Under the pieces are notes generated by a model. The model saw only the letters and a program-made list of their open reading frames with translations, searched no databases and had not been told where the DNA came from. This document shows positions 1 through 11,101 of a stretch of DNA of 64,000 nucleotides, piece by piece. Source of the stretch: Pterois miles (taxonomy: Eukaryota > Chordata > Actinopteri > Perciformes > Scorpaenidae). The position numbers were made by a program, and so were the translations under genes. The stretch is from NCBI GenBank assembly GCA_947000775.1, contig CAMQGK010000008.1, forward strand, positions 14,517,501 through 14,581,500. Direction: 5' to 3'. The stretch's first letter is position 1, and each line of letters begins with the position of its first letter.

Positions 1-562
1 GTTTAGGAATAAATTGACTTGGTTCGATCTAGGCAACAAAACTACTTAGTTAGGTTTAGGGATAAATCAACTTGGTTTGGTCAAGGCAACAAAACTACAG
101 AGTTTGGTTTAGGAGTAAATTGACTTGGTTAGATGTAGGCAACAAAAGTACTTAGTTAGGTTCAGGAATAAATCAAGTTGGTTAGGTTTAGGCAACAAAA
201 CTACTTAGGTTTAGGAATAAACCAACTTGGTTTGGTTTAGGCAACAAAACTACTTAGGTTTAGGGATAAATCGACTTGGTTAGGTTTAGGCAACAAACCT
301 ACTTTTAGGTTCAGGAATAAATCAAGTTGGTTAGGTTTAGGCAACAAAACTACTTAGGTTTAGGAATAAACCAACTTGGTTTGGTTTAGGCAACAAAACT
401 ACTTAGGTTCAGGGATAAATCGACTTGGTTAGGTATAGGCAACAAAACTACTTAGTTAGGTTTAGGAATAAATACACTTGGTTAGATTTAGGCAACAAAA
501 CTACTGAGTTAGGTTTAGGAATAAATTGACTTGGTTAGGTTTAGGCAACACAACTACTTAGT
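1..562. repeat. Minisatellite of 49-53 bp units with a higher-order trimer
   Basis: Eleven head-to-tail units begin at about 2, 55, 108, 161, 210, 259, 310, 359, 408, 461 and 514. Each has the form TTTAGGAATAAAT, then CGACTTGGTTAGG, then TTTAGGCAACAAAACTACTT. Spacing is 53 bp at the ends and 49-51 bp in the middle. The three units at 161-309 recur almost unchanged at 310-460, giving a higher-order repeat of about 150 bp. The array begins at or before base 1. The same core phrase recurs at about 35.40, 38.5-38.9 and 58.89 kb, so the array probably grew from a dispersed fish repeat. It is not telomeric DNA: the phase and unit differ from TTAGGG. Confidence 0.95.
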
Positions 563-2062
563 TCAATTGCAGTTTGTGTTTAAATAACGCTGGAAATGCT
601 TTGACTTAAGTCCAGAAGTTATCTGATAAATAAGTCTTTGACTCCTGGTTTCACACAGGACACAAACTCTGGTCTCCTGGGTGAAAGTCTGGGTTTTTTT
701 TTTTTTACCCTCCCATCCACCTCCTCCCTATAAGGTGTTTGCCCTTCTTTATACTTCCCTTAACAATACGTGAACATACATACAAGTTGATTTCTTGCTG
801 ACCAGTATGACAAAAATGTGAAATTTGTGTCTATGTACATGAATCCGGACTATTTCAAGAACTGATGTGTGACTGGGCTGCAATATAAATGTTCAGTCTG
901 GTAATAAGGTTGAAATATCAGAGGTGCATGCATCCCCCGAGGTATTTTGGATCATTTTATCAGACATTTCAGAGTAATCACTGATGAAAATATCAAACAT
1001 CCGAGAGTAAATATGAGTGTCTTCACCTAATCTTCAAATATGGATTGCACCTAGAAAGTGCTCACACAGCCCTCTTACTCCGTCTAAATTATTGAGCTCA
1101 TACATGCGATGTGTTTACTTGGCTTGTGTCCATATGAATAAGTAATGATGTGTCACGCATGGAGCATGTAAAGAAATATGAAGGCCAGAGGTATCCACGC
1201 AGCCAAGAGGGAGGGGAAGCAGTTAGTTTGGAGGATGTGGCTCTGTTTGGATATCCTCCAGGGGCGTCATTACAGAAACGCCCTAACTGCTTGTCCTATC
1301 TTAAATTATGCTGCAAAGGTAGGACTATACCCAGACCTCCTATGATAGCTTAACTTCCTAACTTTAACTGTAAATCTGATTGTTCAGTCGGCACTCGTTC
1401 TATCATCCTGTATCTTCTACTAGACTCCAGTGGTAATTCAGTGAGTTTATTTTCTATATAGTGTCACATCATACCAGAAGTTATCTCATACAGAGCAGGT
1501 TACCTGTATAATTTAGAGACCCAACAAGAGATTCCCCATGAGCATGTACTCTTATGTGACAGTGGCAAGAAAAAAAAACTCCCCTTTAACAGGTAGAAAC
1601 CTTGAGCAGAAGCAGGTTCTGGGTGGGCAGCCATCTGCCCATCGGCCATCTGCCAGTAATACTAACAGAAATATGACTACTACTACTAAACATAGCAGTA
1701 TTAATAATAGAAATAAGGCTGATAACAATTATAGTAGAAGGGAAGTAGCGGCAGAAGATGCAACCACGACCCAGATGCAACCTTGATCCTGGATACCTGC
1801 GAGACGAGTAACGTAAGAAAGAAATCAAAGTTAGTAACATGTATGAATGCATTGTGAATGCATACAGATGGAGAGGGAGATAATTAGAGAGGAGCTCAGT
1901 GTATCAGAGGAAGTCCCTCTGCTCTATGGACAAGTCATGACACCAAAAGCTCTCACTTGTCACTGGTTAGTTAGCTCGCTGTCATGGACAAATAAAGACT
2001 GGCGTTCAGTTTCAAGGCACTAATCATGTTGGTGGAGGAGAGGAAATGAATTGCCTTGGCAG
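563..2062. other. Intronic stretch, no gene seen
   Basis: I see no recognisable exon, RNA gene or full transposon here. There is a T12-type run near 694-706 and a short ACT/AAT-rich patch near 1675-1725. Reading frames on both strands are short and look random. It lies in the intron upstream of the beta-neurexin exon. Confidence 0.6.
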
Positions 2063-2649
2063 TAGGGATGTTAACATTTAATTGATTTTAATTGGTTGAA
2101 CGGTTAAAAGAAATGTCAAATTAAACTGTACTTAAATAAAAAGCTGAGCAAAACTCAGAGGAGTGGCTGGTCCACCTTAATAGCCCACCTTAAGACTGAG
2201 ACCAGCGTTGTTGCTAACGTCAAGGCAGACCACGTAATTTAATCAACAGGCTTGGCTCAGGTCTTGAGGAGCTATGGCATCTATTCATGATAAATAAGCT
2301 GTACACTCACTGCACTGCTCCATTCACAGCTACAATGCCACCAACAAACCCCACACTAACCGCCACCACGCACACACTCGCTATCGTTACACCATGCTCA
2401 ACGAGTACGTCAGGCAGACAAACAGCTGACAACCTCGCAGCTAAAGGATGAGGTGGAAACTTCATGGGACAATGCACACAGCGCCATGGCTGCTACAGTA
2501 ACTCTCGGGTGAACCGGGGACTCGTAGTCTTTATTGTGCTTGTTGCTCATACACTGCAGCTGGTGATAAAAGATGGATTTAACCTGTTTGTGCAGTGGCG
2601 TTTTGTGTTGTCTGTTAACGAGAAAATTAAAAATCTAAATTAGCATCCC
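2063..2649. mobile_element. Candidate non-autonomous DNA transposon with terminal inverted repeats
   Basis: The left end reads GGGATGTTAACATTTAATTG. The reverse complement of the right end, finishing at 2649, reads GGGATGCTAATTTAGATTTT, so about 28 bp form imperfect terminal inverted repeats. The interior (587 bp) has no coding potential I can recognise. I could not identify a clear target-site duplication, so the superfamily (hAT-like is one option) is a guess. Confidence 0.55.
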
Positions 2650-3090
2650 GATTTGGCTTGGTTTGCTTTTTAATCGTTACATTTTGGCGTTCATGTTCCC
2701 CATCGTGACTGTCATTGCCATATAGACCTAACAACAGTCCTGTTGCCATTTTTGGCAGTTACTTTGAATTTAAAACAGGGTCTATGTCATCTAAAATTTG
2801 TAACCTGGGATTTAATATTTTACCTACTGGCAGTTGGGAAACACATCTTAAATGTCCTAAACTGAGATAAGACAGAAGCCCCTGAACTTTAATTCTATCC
2901 TTATGAGAACTATGTTTCTCATCTTTCATATGATTTTGTCTTTTGTCTAGCACAGTTACTCTGAGACAAAACATGCAGAAAAATACAGAAACCTATCTGA
3001 TGAGAAGGAGATGACAGCCGAGGGGCTGCTAGCTAAGATACTAAAGCAGTGAGGACTTTTTACAAGCTGCATGCAGCCAAAGAAGGAAAT

Positions 3091-3182
3091 GTAAGTGTTA
3101 ATGTTAAGTTAAATGTTAAATGTAAGTGGTCATGTTGAGTTAAATGTTAAATGTAAATGTCAATGATAAGTTAAGTGTAAAG
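3091..3182. repeat. Short tandem repeat, three 31-bp units
   Basis: Three diverged units start at 3092, 3123 and 3154, built around TAAGTGTTAATGTTAAGTTAAATG. Period is 31 bp. No function is evident. Confidence 0.75.
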
Positions 3183-4081
3183 TTTTGTTAATAGAAACAT
3201 TACTACCCTAAACAGTCAGTCCTGTACGGTTCAAATACTCTTGTATATAATGTCATTTTCTTAATAATATGCTGTTTGGGGTCATTGTCAGTATAATAAA
3301 TGCTGAAAAATAAATGCCCGTTTTCTATACTGATAAAATAGAGGTTACATCTGACAGTGTTTGTTTGGCCCCCGGCAACAATCTGGCTTTCTCATGTGGC
3401 CCCCCAGGAAAAATAATTGCCCACCCCTGGTCTAGCAAAAGTCAGATACCAAAGTGTTTAGAATATCAAGCAGCCGTTCTGTCATATTTTTTTGTACAAC
3501 AAAGACCTGTAGAAAAACAAGCACTTGTTTGCTCTTCACTTATTCTTTACTATCACCAGTAAAGAATAAGGAAATGTAAGGCAGCTAAAACCTGTTCTGC
3601 TGCAGACTTGTGTGTCTCCTGGTAGCTATCGGCTCTTATTAGTTTAACAAGGACACACAGTGTTTAACCTCTCACACACGGCATATGGTTCTCTATGGAA
3701 AACCAATACGTTTGCTATTCAGCGTCATGTATGACATTAGTCTTAGCGGGAGTATGTCTGTTCGCTGGTTTGAGACCAGCGGAGGTGTTTAATGCTTCTG
3801 GGCTCGATTATTCAGTGATTGACCCATTTACTGGATGACTCCTGTCGTGTAATTCCCCTCCACTTGACACCCCCGGCCCAGCGCTGAATGTCAACCTGCT
3901 CAATTTCCTGTTCGCCGCCCGTCAAGATTCCTTTCCTCACCTTTGCGTTTGCTCTCCGAGGTTGACACAGTACTTCCCCACAACACTTAAAATTAAAAGC
4001 ACTCTTACCTTCTGTGTTTCAGTGAAATCAGTGAGGGACCGAACACAATGACGTTAACTTCGCCAGCCTGTGAAATAATGT
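3183..4081. other. Intronic stretch, no gene seen
   Basis: Ordinary mixed-composition sequence without an exon, RNA gene or identifiable repeat. The bases 2650-3090 before the short tandem repeat are likewise unremarkable. Confidence 0.55.
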
Positions 4082-4648
4082 TAACATTTCACTTTACAAG
4101 TCTGCACATTTTATGATAATTAGGTGATAATTAGCAAGTGGCATGTTTGAATTTTCTTTGATATTACTGCGAAATTACCCCAATACTTCAAAATCGATCA
4201 AAAATGACTATTATAAACATTATATAATATATACAGGCTAAAATAGCATATAATGGTTAAAATAGGACCCTTAGGCTTGAGAGAGCACTGTTCTTCATCG
4301 GAGGTGGAAAACTAATAGAAAACACTACTGATCAGGCACAGATCTCACCATTGTGACTTATTAGGGAGTTTTTTTAAAGAAATTTGAAAGAACTTATTGC
4401 TAATTATCATCTAGCCTTTTTATTAGCAGACATGGAAATAAAGCATACACATTAATTTTGTATTTATAAATAAATGACCAGCTATTGGGAAATAACAGAA
4501 TAGAATTATTAAATGTTTGTAATGAAGTAATTTTTGGTAAATTGTGAGGTAAATATTGGGGTAATTTAGCAGTAATTCCAGAGAAATTTCAAATAAGTTA
4601 CTTGCTAATTGTCACCTAATTACCATAAAATTTGCAGACTTATTAATA
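4082..4648. mobile_element. Long-TIR MITE, copy A
   Basis: The outer arms, about 4096-4200 and 4540-4645, are inverted repeats of roughly 100 bp with mismatches. For example AATTAGGTGATAATTAGCAAGT on the left pairs with ACTTGCTAATTGTCACCTAATT on the right. The middle holds CTCACCATTGTGA and GCAGACATGGAAATAAAGCAT, both also present in the copy at 11.1-12.06 kb. There is no transposase, so this is a non-autonomous, MITE-like element. Family name is unknown to me. Confidence 0.8.
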
Positions 4649-4937
4649 TCAAAAATATATATAAAGGACGCTGATTATTTTTTCCCTGTAGACTTCATTG
4701 CAATACCTCTTCATGTAAAAATCCATCTTGGCATCAAACAAAGGCCTTTGCATGCACGCCAGTTTATGTTTTTGTTGTTTTTTTATTACTTTCACACACA
4801 ACGCAGATTTTACATGGCAAAAAAATCATATTTTCCTGTTTTAACTTTGGACACAAAGTTCATGTCTGAGCTTTCGCACTTTGAAACAGCAACACAAAGT
4901 TCATAGTCCGAACCAAGACACAAACGTGGTTACTCCT

Positions 4938-5030
4938 TTCAGCCTTGACAAAGACAGCTCATACCACATCCACTTCTCTTCTTACCTTTACCAATAAAAG
5001 CCCCAGATGTATAATATTCGCAGGTGAAGC
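4938..5030. repeat. Dispersed repeat fragment (matches 48.49-48.57 kb)
   Basis: CCTTGACAAAGACAGCTCA, then CCACTTC, CTTACCTTT, CAATAAAAGCCCCAGATGTAT, recurs with differences at 48487-48570. This shows a dispersed repeat in the same orientation. A shorter similar phrase (ACATATAGACTG) is at about 44.27 kb. Extent and class are unknown. Confidence 0.6.
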
Positions 5031-5930
5031 CTTAAAGCGTATTTGTCCGGACCAATCATTGTCCTGTGAGGAGCTACTGGCGGCTATGGCCGTGGTTTAG
5101 CTGCGTGGCCCACAGAGGTCGTTCTAAACAACAATGGCGGCTCTTGAAGAACTGGAGAGTCTTTCTTTATTGAAAGAAGAGCGATAGAGCACAAGTACTG
5201 TAAAGTGACAGGATGACTTTACTTTGTGTATTTGTGTTTTTTTTTTCCACACTGGTGCTTCATTTCTTCCTGGTGGCTTGAAATGACTTAATTTAAAACA
5301 GCCACTCAACACACAGGTCATTAAGTCCGCGGGAGAAGAAGAGGACGGCTTCATGACTAATTATGTTGGCGATGTCACCCCGCGCCTCGGCTCTTTGCAT
5401 TTATTCACGTTGTGCACGAGGATGAGAGAGAGAAAAACAATTACTGTGAGCAGATTTCACTCATTTAAAAGACGAACCTATATACACGTGGACTTACTTT
5501 GTTATGGTTTGAGAGTCGTTCCGGTGACTCTACTCCAATTAAACACTCAATAATTTCCTGGCTATTAACAAGTGCAGCGCAGCACTTTTTGCCGTCCTGA
5601 TAGGCAGCAGCAGTCGATATCATGATGGAAACTCACGTTCACGTATTGAAAGCAGGTGTGCCCATCTGCCTGTTGATAACCCGAACATGTTAACCCCGCA
5701 ACCTTTCGCTGCTGCAAGTCGACAGATAAGCGCTAGAGCTCGACGTCTCCATCAGCCCATCCCTAATGAGCCCTCATGGAGCCACTCGATAGGACGCTGC
5801 TCTTAGGTGGTTAATGTCCTCTACTGAGGATGGAGAGAATGGAGTGATGAAAGACAGAGGTATGGAATGGATGACGATCTTTATGTATCACTCTTTTCCT
5901 CTCCTTCACCATTTTAGAACGGTAACACTC
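5031..5930. other. Intronic stretch, no confident gene
   Basis: Contains a 17-codon ORF at 5134-5187 (starting MAALEELESL and ending at TAG) that may be a truncated transposon reading frame; see findings. A T10 run lies near 5239. Nothing else is recognised. Confidence 0.45.
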
Positions 5931-5937
5931 GATATCA

Positions 5938-7003
5938 GCCATCATTTATAGATGGTGCATTATATTGATAGTTAATTCAACTTAGTTAATTTTTAAAAAC
6001 AATGCAGTGATAATTAATATTCTTACTAATTATTAATAATGCAGTGTTTATATATTCTATATTTTATCATAGCTCAAATCAGACAATAAAGGTGACAGTC
6101 TGATTACTTTCTTTAATTTTACACACTTTACATTTATATACTATATCGAGTATTTTTGGTGATTACCAAATGATTTGTAAAACATCTATAAACTTTTATG
6201 AAATATAGAATGTATAATAAAAAATATCTATAAGCGTTTAGTAAACAATTTCTTTAACGTTTACAATATTTTAATCATTAACAATTACCTATATTTAACT
6301 TTTACATCAAATTATGACATTCTACATTTGTGTATAATTACCAAATGATGTGTAAACCTTTGAAATTGTTTGTAAAACATCTAGAAGCTTTCATAAAATA
6401 TATCAATATGTATCCTTTATAGATGTTTTTAAACAATTTCTTTGAAATTTACAAATAATAGTTTAATCATTAACATAGCTAATTATAGCTTATATATCTA
6501 ATTATAACATTTTCTACACTATATTAAGTATTTGTTCATAATTACCAAATGATTTTTAAACATTTAAGAAATTGTTTCTTAAAACATCTATAAATAGATA
6601 GATTGCCAGAAACCAATTATTAACCAGTGATACAGTATTAAGCCACTAAATAATGTTTATACACATTTTACTTTTAAAGTATTTATTTACCATTTAACAA
6701 GATATTATATCTATCAGTTGCAACTTTATAATAGCCATCCAATTAATGTTTATAGGTGGTTCATAAGCCAATTTTTAAACATTCAGGTGTTGAAAATATA
6801 CACTGTATGTGTAAGTTAAAGTATTAAAGTATTAACTATATGCATATTATAATAAGTGCAAAAATAAACTGATTAACATAAATTATAGCATTACTAACAT
6901 TTATGTAACAATTCTAATGTATTTGTTTGTAAAGTGTAAATTAACTAATAACTAAGTTTTATTAAGTATGAATTCAGCATTTCTAAATGATGGTTATTAT
7001 AAA
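5938..7003. mobile_element. AT-rich element with degenerate inverted ends and internal repeats
   Basis: The left end contains CCATCATTTATAGATG. The reverse complement of the right end contains CCATCATTTAGAAATG followed, further in, by ACTTAGTTA as on the left. Inside, the phrase ATTACCAAATGAT recurs at 6162, 6337 and 6541, each followed by TTGTAAA- or TTTAAAC-like text, which gives three diverged copies about 175-205 bp apart. The region is very AT-rich and has no coding frame. It is best read as a diverged non-autonomous element of about 1.07 kb; boundaries are approximate. Confidence 0.5.
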
Positions 7004-7647
7004 TCGCTCCCTGTAGAATCACCCTGCGGTTTGAGCCGCTTTGCCTGCTGTATATCCCACATGGTTTGAAGCAAGCCTTCACAATTAAAGCATGTTGGGT
7101 AAAAAGGACTCGCGATCATCTCCAACGACTGAAGGGCTCTCCACTTGTCTTCATTCATTTTCTCTATGGGAGAAAACCTGCTGTGAAGATGGATTTAACT
7201 GCAGAGAGTTGTGATACAGAGAAGCTGCCATAGACGGTTTACAGTATAGATACATAACTGAGGATTTTGTTGTATTCCCGGCTCCGGACCCAGAAGAGTA
7301 TGTGTGAAAAATCCATTCGGGGGTCGCTGCAAGTGAGGAGGCCTGGCTTTGTAGGGGCCCCTGAATCGCGTGGCTGAGTTCAAGGTCTTCGCTGTCAAAC
7401 AGCATCAATGATTCAGCACGCTGGGCGCCATGGGTTGCTCAGTGGCTTTGATTTAAAAAGCCTACAATGAACAGTAACAGGAGTGCTACATGTGAAGACA
7501 CGTTCTCGAGCACACAGGCGCAAAGATAAATACAGACATCACACTTACACATGAGCAATATCATTGATCAGTTTCATTTTCACAAGGACAAACAGTGTAG
7601 GAGTACGGGAACATCAGGGAAGCAACGAAGTAGAAAAAAATTAAAAT
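7004..7647. other. Intronic stretch, no gene seen
   Basis: Mixed composition with no recognisable exon or repeat. Two overlapping minus-strand ORFs of 67 and 85 codons near 7151-7408 have no similarity I recognise and are treated as chance. Confidence 0.55.
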
Positions 7648-8103
7648 GGGACTGTCAGTTGATTAAAATATTTAATCGTGATTAATCACACTTTTTTATC
7701 TGTTCAAAATACACCTTAAAGGGAGATTTGTCAAGTATTTAATACTCTTATTAACATGGAAGTGAGCTGCTTTATGCAAATGTATTATTGTAATTAACAA
7801 CACATAACAATGACAAATATTGTCCAGAAACCCTCAGAGGTAATGCATTTAGCATAACTAAAATGCTCAAATCATAACTGCAGCCCAACAGGCAGCAAGA
7901 GCTGTTATGTCTGAGGTCAAGGGGTCCCTTGGAAAATGGGCATGGCAGTTTTTCCTCGCCTAAATTCAGTGTAACTTTGGAGCGTTATTTAACCTCCTTG
8001 TTGTCAAGCTAGTATATGATTGGTATCAGTGGATTCCTCAGGTTTTCTAGTTTCATATGATTATTCTAGTTTCACATATTATCACATTAACTTCGACAGT
8101 CCT
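7648..8103 (-). mobile_element. GGGCTGTCA-ended repeat, copy 1 (internally deleted)
   Basis: Bounded by GGGACTGTCAGTTGATT on the left and TTCGACAGTCCT on the right. It carries the family's landmarks: TTTAATCGTGATTAATCACA, CCTTAAAGGGAGATTTGTC, a purine-rich GAGGTCAAGGGGTCCCTT, and TTTTCCTCGCC. Orientation is opposite to copies 2, 3, 4, 6 (outer), 8 and 9. It is 456 bp, shorter than the 655-bp copy at 30.0 kb. Confidence 0.85.
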
Positions 8104-9240
8104 AATAAAAGCATGTTAAATGGACCTGTAATCACCCCTAACGGACAGTGCTTTCAAAGGTTGGTGCAAGAGGCCACTCACTTTGTGTTTTGGTTTTTCT
8201 TTAACATATCCAGCTGCTGTGTCGCCGTGTTGCGGACGGCGGCGGCTTCTTCGTGCAGAGCGTGTAACGAAGGCTGACACAGCAGTCGCCCCGTCCATTA
8301 ACTCTGAAATCCTGATTCCAGTCAGCTACACTTCAACTGACACACACAGCACACACAGACGATCTGTCTCAATGTACAAATTCACCCAAAACATACCCTA
8401 AAAGGATATTTTCTGCTTCTGTTTTTTGAAAAGTTTCAGCTTCACCAGCGATAAGCGAAATTGTATACAGAGAAGTAGGAGGAAATATTTTCCCTCGGAG
8501 GGGGAATCAGTGGAAAGTGTTTATTTCAAGGGTTTCTCCGTTAGATAAGAGATGACACAAGAAGGAGCAAACATCAGAAAGGGGGATTATGACCAAACTG
8601 CCTCCCAGAGGGTGGGAATGATAAAGACTAGAGCGAAGTCTAAGCTGGGAGCTGGTGTTTGGGGGGAAGGTATTAAAATGACAGGTATGAATATCGGGGG
8701 GAGATGGGTCATCGTGGTGAAAAGACACTCAGAGCCGAGAAGCTGTGCAATCTGATATCTGTGCAGACAGGAATCTACAAAATACATTATATTATACTCC
8801 CTGGTTTACTCTGCTTATTGCTGTTCTGTCTACTGGATAAATAAATGTCTCTACTGTTTCAGTGACGCGTTTGTTTGCCATATAATGTCTCTTTAGCTGA
8901 ATTCTATGTAAACATGTTATCTGTCGTTGTTACTCAGAGCCAACAAAGTTGGCCAAGCTCGAACTTTTAATATTATTAAATACAACCACAATATATATCT
9001 GCACACTTCACACTACAGCCAAGTGTGTTTTAAAAGCAGCAGAACTGATCCAGTTAAGACTTATTTAGACACGAGATTCAAATCAAGTCCATTCAAAGCA
9101 GTTTGGTTTCAGCAGCTTTTAACTGTGTTTCTGATTAACACGTCACGTCTTATGCTGCTCAAAGCTAAATGATAATAATAGATCCTAAAATTCACCATAT
9201 TTATGGGTGTATGATAGATCGGACTGTGATAAATGTGAGT
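8104..9240. other. Intronic stretch, no gene seen
   Basis: No exon or structured element recognised. Several 60-80 codon frames occur on both strands, overlapping one another, as expected by chance. Confidence 0.55.
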
Positions 9241-9273
9241 TTTGAACATGCTAAATGTGATGAGCATTTCTAT

Positions 9274-9490
9274 TAGGGATGCACTTGCAGTGCCGATGGC
9301 GACGCCTGGGCGTTGGGTATCGGCTGATAACGAGAACCAATCAGACACAGTTCTGACTGTGGGCCAGCTGACCAATCAGAGCAGACCTGGCTTTTTGGGG
9401 TGGGTGGGGGAGCTCAGAGTATTTCAGATTTCAGAGGGTGAAAAGAGGTGCGTATAAATAAATAAATAAATAATAAAATAAATAAAACAT
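9274..9490. repeat. Repeat fragment plus TAAA microsatellite
   Basis: AGGGATGCACTTGCAGTGCC, TATCGGCTGATAACGAGAACC and two CCAATCAGA-type phrases resemble dispersed fish elements of the 'gggatgcaccgat' kind; this is recognition by memory, not a search. It runs into an (AAAT)n tract at about 9455-9488. Confidence 0.45.
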
Positions 9491-9514
9491 TTAATGAACA
9501 TCAAAGCATGTGAT

Positions 9515-10045
9515 GACACATTAATACAAATTTGTTTTTAACAAATGAAACTAGAAAACCTAAAGAATCCGTTTTTACCAACCGTGTCACATTAGCAAAG
9601 CAGGTCAAATTACCCTTGTGCTAAATTTTGGCGAGGAAAAAAACGGCATGGCCATTTTCAAAGGGGTCCCTTGACCTCTGACCCCAAGATGTGTGAATGT
9701 AAATGGGTTCTCTGGGTCCCCACCAGTCTCCCCTTTACAGACATGCCCACTTTATGATCATCACATGCAGTTTGGGGCAAATCATAGTCAAGTCAGCACT
9801 CTGACAGCTGTTGTTGAACTTAAGTTTGCCATGTTATGATATTAGCATAATTTTTATGCTAAAAGAACTATCTGTGAGGGTTTCTGGACAATATTTATCA
9901 TTGTTTTATGTTATTAAATGATTTTCAATAATAAATATATGCATATATTTACATAAAGCAGCATATTTGACCACTCCCCTGTTGTTAAGAGTGTTAAATA
10001 CTTGACAAATCTCCCTTTAAGGTGCATTGTGAACATAATGTGATG
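9515..10045 (+). mobile_element. GGGCTGTCA-ended repeat, copy 2
   Basis: Shares GAAACTAGAAAACCTAA, ACCTCTGACC, GTGAATGTAAATGGGTTC, CCCTTTACAGACATGCCCAC, AATAAATATATGCATATATTT and CTTGACAAATCTCCCTTTAA with the other copies. The 5' terminus is missing or diverged. No coding frame is preserved. Confidence 0.85.
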
Positions 10046-11101
10046 CAATGTGTTGCATTAGGCTGGTGAACTAATGGTTCACCAGAGGTTTGGCGGTTAC
10101 AGTATCCAGGCCACAATCTTATGTAAAAAATATTGTGCACACTCCACGGCTACTTGATAGCCCTCACTCACAGCTCCCTCTGTGAAGCCACTTTTGTGCC
10201 CAGGATGCCGTTTTTGCACACATAATGCATGAGTGCCTCTGCAAATATTTAGTCAATGGAGCCCAGCATTGCCTGGTGGCTTCGTCTGCGTTACACTTGT
10301 ACACCAGCATCTCCGACTGTGTTTGCAAACCGTGTAGGGCGCTATCAGCCGTAGACAAAATCGCAGCTCGAGCCATATATCGCTTGTGTGCAGGATAAGG
10401 CCAAGAGAATTCTCTCCCCAATCTGTTCCCTGCAGATTCCTCATTGTTGTTGTGTGTTAATCTCGGCGATAACAGCGAGGACTCGACTCGCCCTATCTGG
10501 AATCTGAATCGATAGGCTCTTCCATTTATCGAACACGGGCCCAGACGGAGCATCAAAAACGGCTTATGTCTTAAATAAGCTGTTATACAGTCTGTCTTTC
10601 TGTTGATCTCTCTTTTTTTTTTTTCCATGCATGTACACTCGCTCACATTAACTGCTGCTCCTCTTCACGTAGGCTTTGGATAAATTAGATGTGATTCAGC
10701 AGGCATTTTAAACACTGGGGCGTCTCATACCCTAGAGCTCTGCAATCTGGCTCCCCAGAAAGATGATGACTCTTTTTCTTCCTCATGCACTAACTTTCTC
10801 TCCTGCTCCACACTCCGTCCCCCCACTCTCCCCAGTGCTATTGTCGGGCCCTCATTGCGTATCGAAATTGTATTTAAAATCCTTAAATCCTTGTCAAAAT
10901 TTCTCCCTGTGTGCAGGAGATTACTGTGAACCAGTATTATTCTGGAATAGCTTTAGCAGACACTCTCCCTCCCTACCAACCTTTGAGCATGTACCCTGAT
11001 TATTACCTTCACAATGGTACGTAGACAGGAAGCGCTTCCAGGTCCTGGTGAACCTGTAAATCACCTTCTGAAGTTGTTGGAAAGCAAATAAGAAAAAGGG
11101 C
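10046..11101. other. Intronic stretch, no gene seen
   Basis: Contains a 160-codon minus-strand frame (10164-10646) without recognisable domains, treated as chance. 10240-10560 is less repeat-like than its surroundings and could be a conserved non-coding element; only a multi-species alignment would show that. Confidence 0.5.

Noticed and set aside
1..562. CRISPR array or telomere-like repeat
   Set aside because: Units are contiguous without unique spacers, so not CRISPR; TTAGG words are embedded in a 49-53 bp unit, so not telomeric.
10164..10646. 160-codon minus-strand ORF
   Set aside because: No domain, no signal, antisense to the gene, bounded by repeats; an open frame of this size is expected by chance in 64 kb on both strands.
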